This document shows positions 59,765 through 60,982 of a stretch of 60,982 nucleotides of DNA, in pieces. The notes beneath the pieces were generated by a model. It did no database searches, was not told the origin of the DNA, and saw nothing but the letters and a program-made list of their open reading frames with translations. Made by a program: the position numbers and the translations under genes. Each line of letters begins with the position of its first letter. The first letter of the stretch is position 1. The DNA lies in contig JAUMUT010000012.1 of NCBI GenBank assembly GCA_030530525.1, forward strand, positions 1 to 60,982. Direction: 5' to 3'. The DNA is from Capnocytophaga sp. (lineage in GTDB: Bacteria > Bacteroidota > Bacteroidia > Flavobacteriales > Flavobacteriaceae).

Positions 59765-60729
59765 AAATTTGCGTTATTAGTTTTGATTTTTGGGGTTATG
59801 ACGCTCATATTGTAGATATTTTGAAAAAAAGAGGAATAGAAGCTACTCATATCAAGGTTGTTTCCGTTTCTTATAAAAATTTTGGAGAAAAAGTTACGAA
59901 TTTTTTTTCTAAAACTTTTTTACAAAAAAATCTAAAACACCAAAAAAGACAAAATTATGTAATAGAACAACTGAGGCAGCTGGGGCATCAAGACCAAATT
60001 TTGGTGCTAAACCCCAATACTTTTGACAATTCTACCTTATCATACATAAAAAAATGTACCGACAGACTCATTACATTTTTGTATGATAATTTGGAAAGAT
60101 GCCCCGTGCAAGATAAATTATATTTTTTTGATAAAATTTTTTCTTTTGATGATAAAGATATTGAGAATTACGGCTTTGAAAGGCTAACCAATTATATTTA
60201 TTTACCATTTTTACCCAAAGAACAACAAAAAACCGAAGTAGATGTTTTTTACATTACTTCATACGACAAAAAGAGGATAAAACAATTGCATCTCCTTTGT
60301 GATAAGTTCTTGGAAATCAATCTGAAAGTTAGTTTATTTGTTATCGGAAAAAAAGGCTGGAAACAACAATTGGTAAGGCGTTTGTTTGAGAATAAAATCT
60401 TTTTTAGCCAAAAAAGAATACCACACGAAAATTTGCCAGAATACTATAAAAAAACAAAAGTTATTTTAGATTTAATGCGAAAGAACCAATACGGGCTGAG
60501 TTTCCGTGTGTTTGAGGCAATGGCATTGGAGAAAAAAATAATTACAGACAATGAAAAAATAAAAAATTATGATTTCTATAACCCCAATAATATTTTGGTT
60601 TTAGATAAAAATTTTGGCAACATAAACAAAGATTTTTTTGATACTCCATACCAATCCCTTCCCAAAGAAATATACGAAAAATATACTTTGGAAAATTGGG
60701 TGGAACGAGTTTTTAATTTAAATAATTAA
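59761..60729 (+). CDS. CgeB-like glycosyltransferase
   Basis: This 322-residue protein resembles GT-B glycosyltransferases of the CgeB/YkvP type. The N-terminal Rossmann part (KICVISFDFWGYDAHIVDIL) is followed by DQILVLNPNTF and the C-terminal domain with RIPHENLPEYYKKTKVILDL. LSFRVFEAMALEKKIITDN matches the donor-binding region. It overlaps the GT2 gene by 4 bases. A paralogue follows directly. The motif NFFSKTFLQK and its DNA (59899-59928) are repeated in that gene. Acceptor and donor are unknown. Confidence 0.82.
   Translation: MKICVISFDFWGYDAHIVDILKKRGIEATHIKVVSVSYKNFGEKVTNFFSKTFLQKNLKHQKRQNYVIEQLRQLGHQDQILVLNPNTFDNSTLSYIKKCTDRLITFLYDNLERCPVQDKLYFFDKIFSFDDKDIENYGFERLTNYIYLPFLPKEQQKTEVDVFYITSYDKKRIKQLHLLCDKFLEINLKVSLFVIGKKGWKQQLVRRLFENKIFFSQKRIPHENLPEYYKKTKVILDLMRKNQYGLSFRVFEAMALEKKIITDNEKIKNYDFYNPNNILVLDKNFGNINKDFFDTPYQSLPKEIYEKYTLENWVERVFNLNN
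59899..59928 (+). repeat. 30-bp exact repeat shared with the window end, copy 1
   Basis: These 30 bases are identical to 60953-60982. They encode the same NFFSKTFLQK segment in the same reading frame of tandem paralogous glycosyltransferases. Confidence 0.9.
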
Positions 60730-60734
60730 TCCAT

Positions 60735-60764
60735 AGATTATATTTATAATCTCACGAAGAGATT
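60735..60764 (+). other. Two mutually exclusive small hairpins between tandem glycosyltransferases
   Basis: AGATTATA/TATAATCT (60735-60752) and AATCTC/GAGATT (60748-60764) share the bases AATCT, so only one can form. This is the arrangement of a switch, but the sequence is AT-rich and chance is plausible. Confidence 0.25.
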
Positions 60765-60799
60765 ATTCCCCCCTAAATTGAATAAAATAATTATTAAAG

Positions 60800-60982
60800 A
60801 TGAGAAAAAAACTTTTATTTATAGCCCCTGATTACTACCTATTCAATGAAGTTGTCTTTGAAGGATTAAAAAAATATAGTGATTATGATGTTACTCATTT
60901 AGTATCAAATTTTAAAAGCTATAAGTATAGGCACTTTGGTGAAAGACTCCATAATTTTTTTTCTAAAACTTTTTTACAAAAA
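60800..60982 (+). CDS. CgeB-like glycosyltransferase paralogue, partial (3' end beyond window)
   Basis: The frame is open from ATG at 60800 to the edge, 61 residues. MRKKLLFIAPDYYLFNEVVF is a Rossmann-like start, and FGERLHNFFSKTFLQK is nearly the same as FGEKVTNFFSKTFLQK in the preceding gene. It is therefore a tandem paralogue, probably another glycosyltransferase of the same cluster. It starts 70 bases after the upstream stop. The window ends exactly in a 30-base repeat shared by the two genes. Confidence 0.75.
   Translation, partial: MRKKLLFIAPDYYLFNEVVFEGLKKYSDYDVTHLVSNFKSYKYRHFGERLHNFFSKTFLQK
60953..60982 (+). repeat. 30-bp exact repeat at the window end, copy 2
   Basis: It is identical to 59899-59928, and the window stops at its last base, as expected if an assembly broke at a repeat. 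Confidence 0.9.

Noticed and set aside
60735-60764. Attenuator or riboswitch between the glycosyltransferase paralogues
   Set aside because: The two small overlapping hairpins are AT-rich and lack a T run or leader peptide, so chance pairing is as likely.
1-60982. CRISPR array, insertion sequence, integrase or tRNA genes
   Set aside because: I saw no regularly spaced repeats, no transposase or integrase ORF, and no T-loop (GGTTCGAATCC-like) sequence in the intergenic regions.

Overview
This window is a low-GC stretch of a chromosome from a member of the Bacteroidota, most likely family Flavobacteriaceae and plausibly Capnocytophaga; the genus is an inference. The evidence is consistent: a SusC/SusD pair, a complete alternative complex III operon (actA to actF), a type IX secretion-style surface protein, a Flavobacteria-type GHMP/mevalonate kinase, families restricted to Bacteroidota (DUF3810, DUF3822, HU-CCDC81-SPOR protein), and many copies of the Bacteroidota -7 promoter element TAnnTTTG placed 15 to 80 bases before start codons. 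No tRNA, rRNA, CRISPR array, insertion sequence, integrase or prophage was seen. The single structural RNA gene is RNase P RNA (rnpB).

Layout. 1-3119: 5' part of a huge secreted modular protein running off the left edge. 3.4-8.5 kb: SUI1/YciH factor, etfBA, NAD kinase, a conserved small protein, an outer-membrane barrel and mscL. 8.5-17.1 kb: DUF3810 protease-like protein, gpsA, a TPR-like exported protein, polyprenyl diphosphate synthase, yidD with a ketoacyl synthase, a membrane-anchored HU/SPOR protein, an acyl-CoA thioesterase and sucC. 17.3-22.3 kb: GHMP kinase, a lipoprotein superoxide dismutase, a Na+/H+ antiporter, a small orphan zincin with a partner lipoprotein, and gpmA. 22.3-28.4 kb (minus strand): a pdxJ-hydrolase-holin-hypothetical-hypothetical-apbE operon and a pseudopilin-like/DUF3822/rsmD operon. 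28.4-41.3 kb: RecD-like helicase, LLM oxidoreductase, CNT nucleoside transporter with an exported N-terminal domain, bifunctional nuclease, Mrp ATPase, susD-susC, rnpB and asd. 41.4-52.5 kb: rarA, the ACIII operon and a cysteine desulfurase. 52.5-61 kb: lipoprotein, aroQ, a NahK-type kinase with a sugar nucleotidyltransferase, an astacin lipoprotein, a MalY/PatB aminotransferase, thyA, and the start of a glycosyltransferase cluster containing tandem paralogues.

How it works together. The respiratory genes (ETF, ACIII) feed a quinone-based aerobic chain whose terminal oxidase is not in this window. Surface functions (the adhesin-like protein, SusCD, astacin, NahK salvage of N-acetylhexosamines, nucleoside uptake) suit a host-associated bacterium living on glycans and proteins. 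The remainder is housekeeping.

No complete, obviously new multigene system is proven here. The best candidates for undescribed biology are the zincin-lipoprotein pair at 20.65-21.45 kb, the pseudopilin-like/DUF3822 pair at 26.9-28.3 kb, and the two conserved unknown proteins upstream of apbE. Both ends of the window fall in repeated or repeat-prone genes, which suggests that it is a contig broken at repeats.
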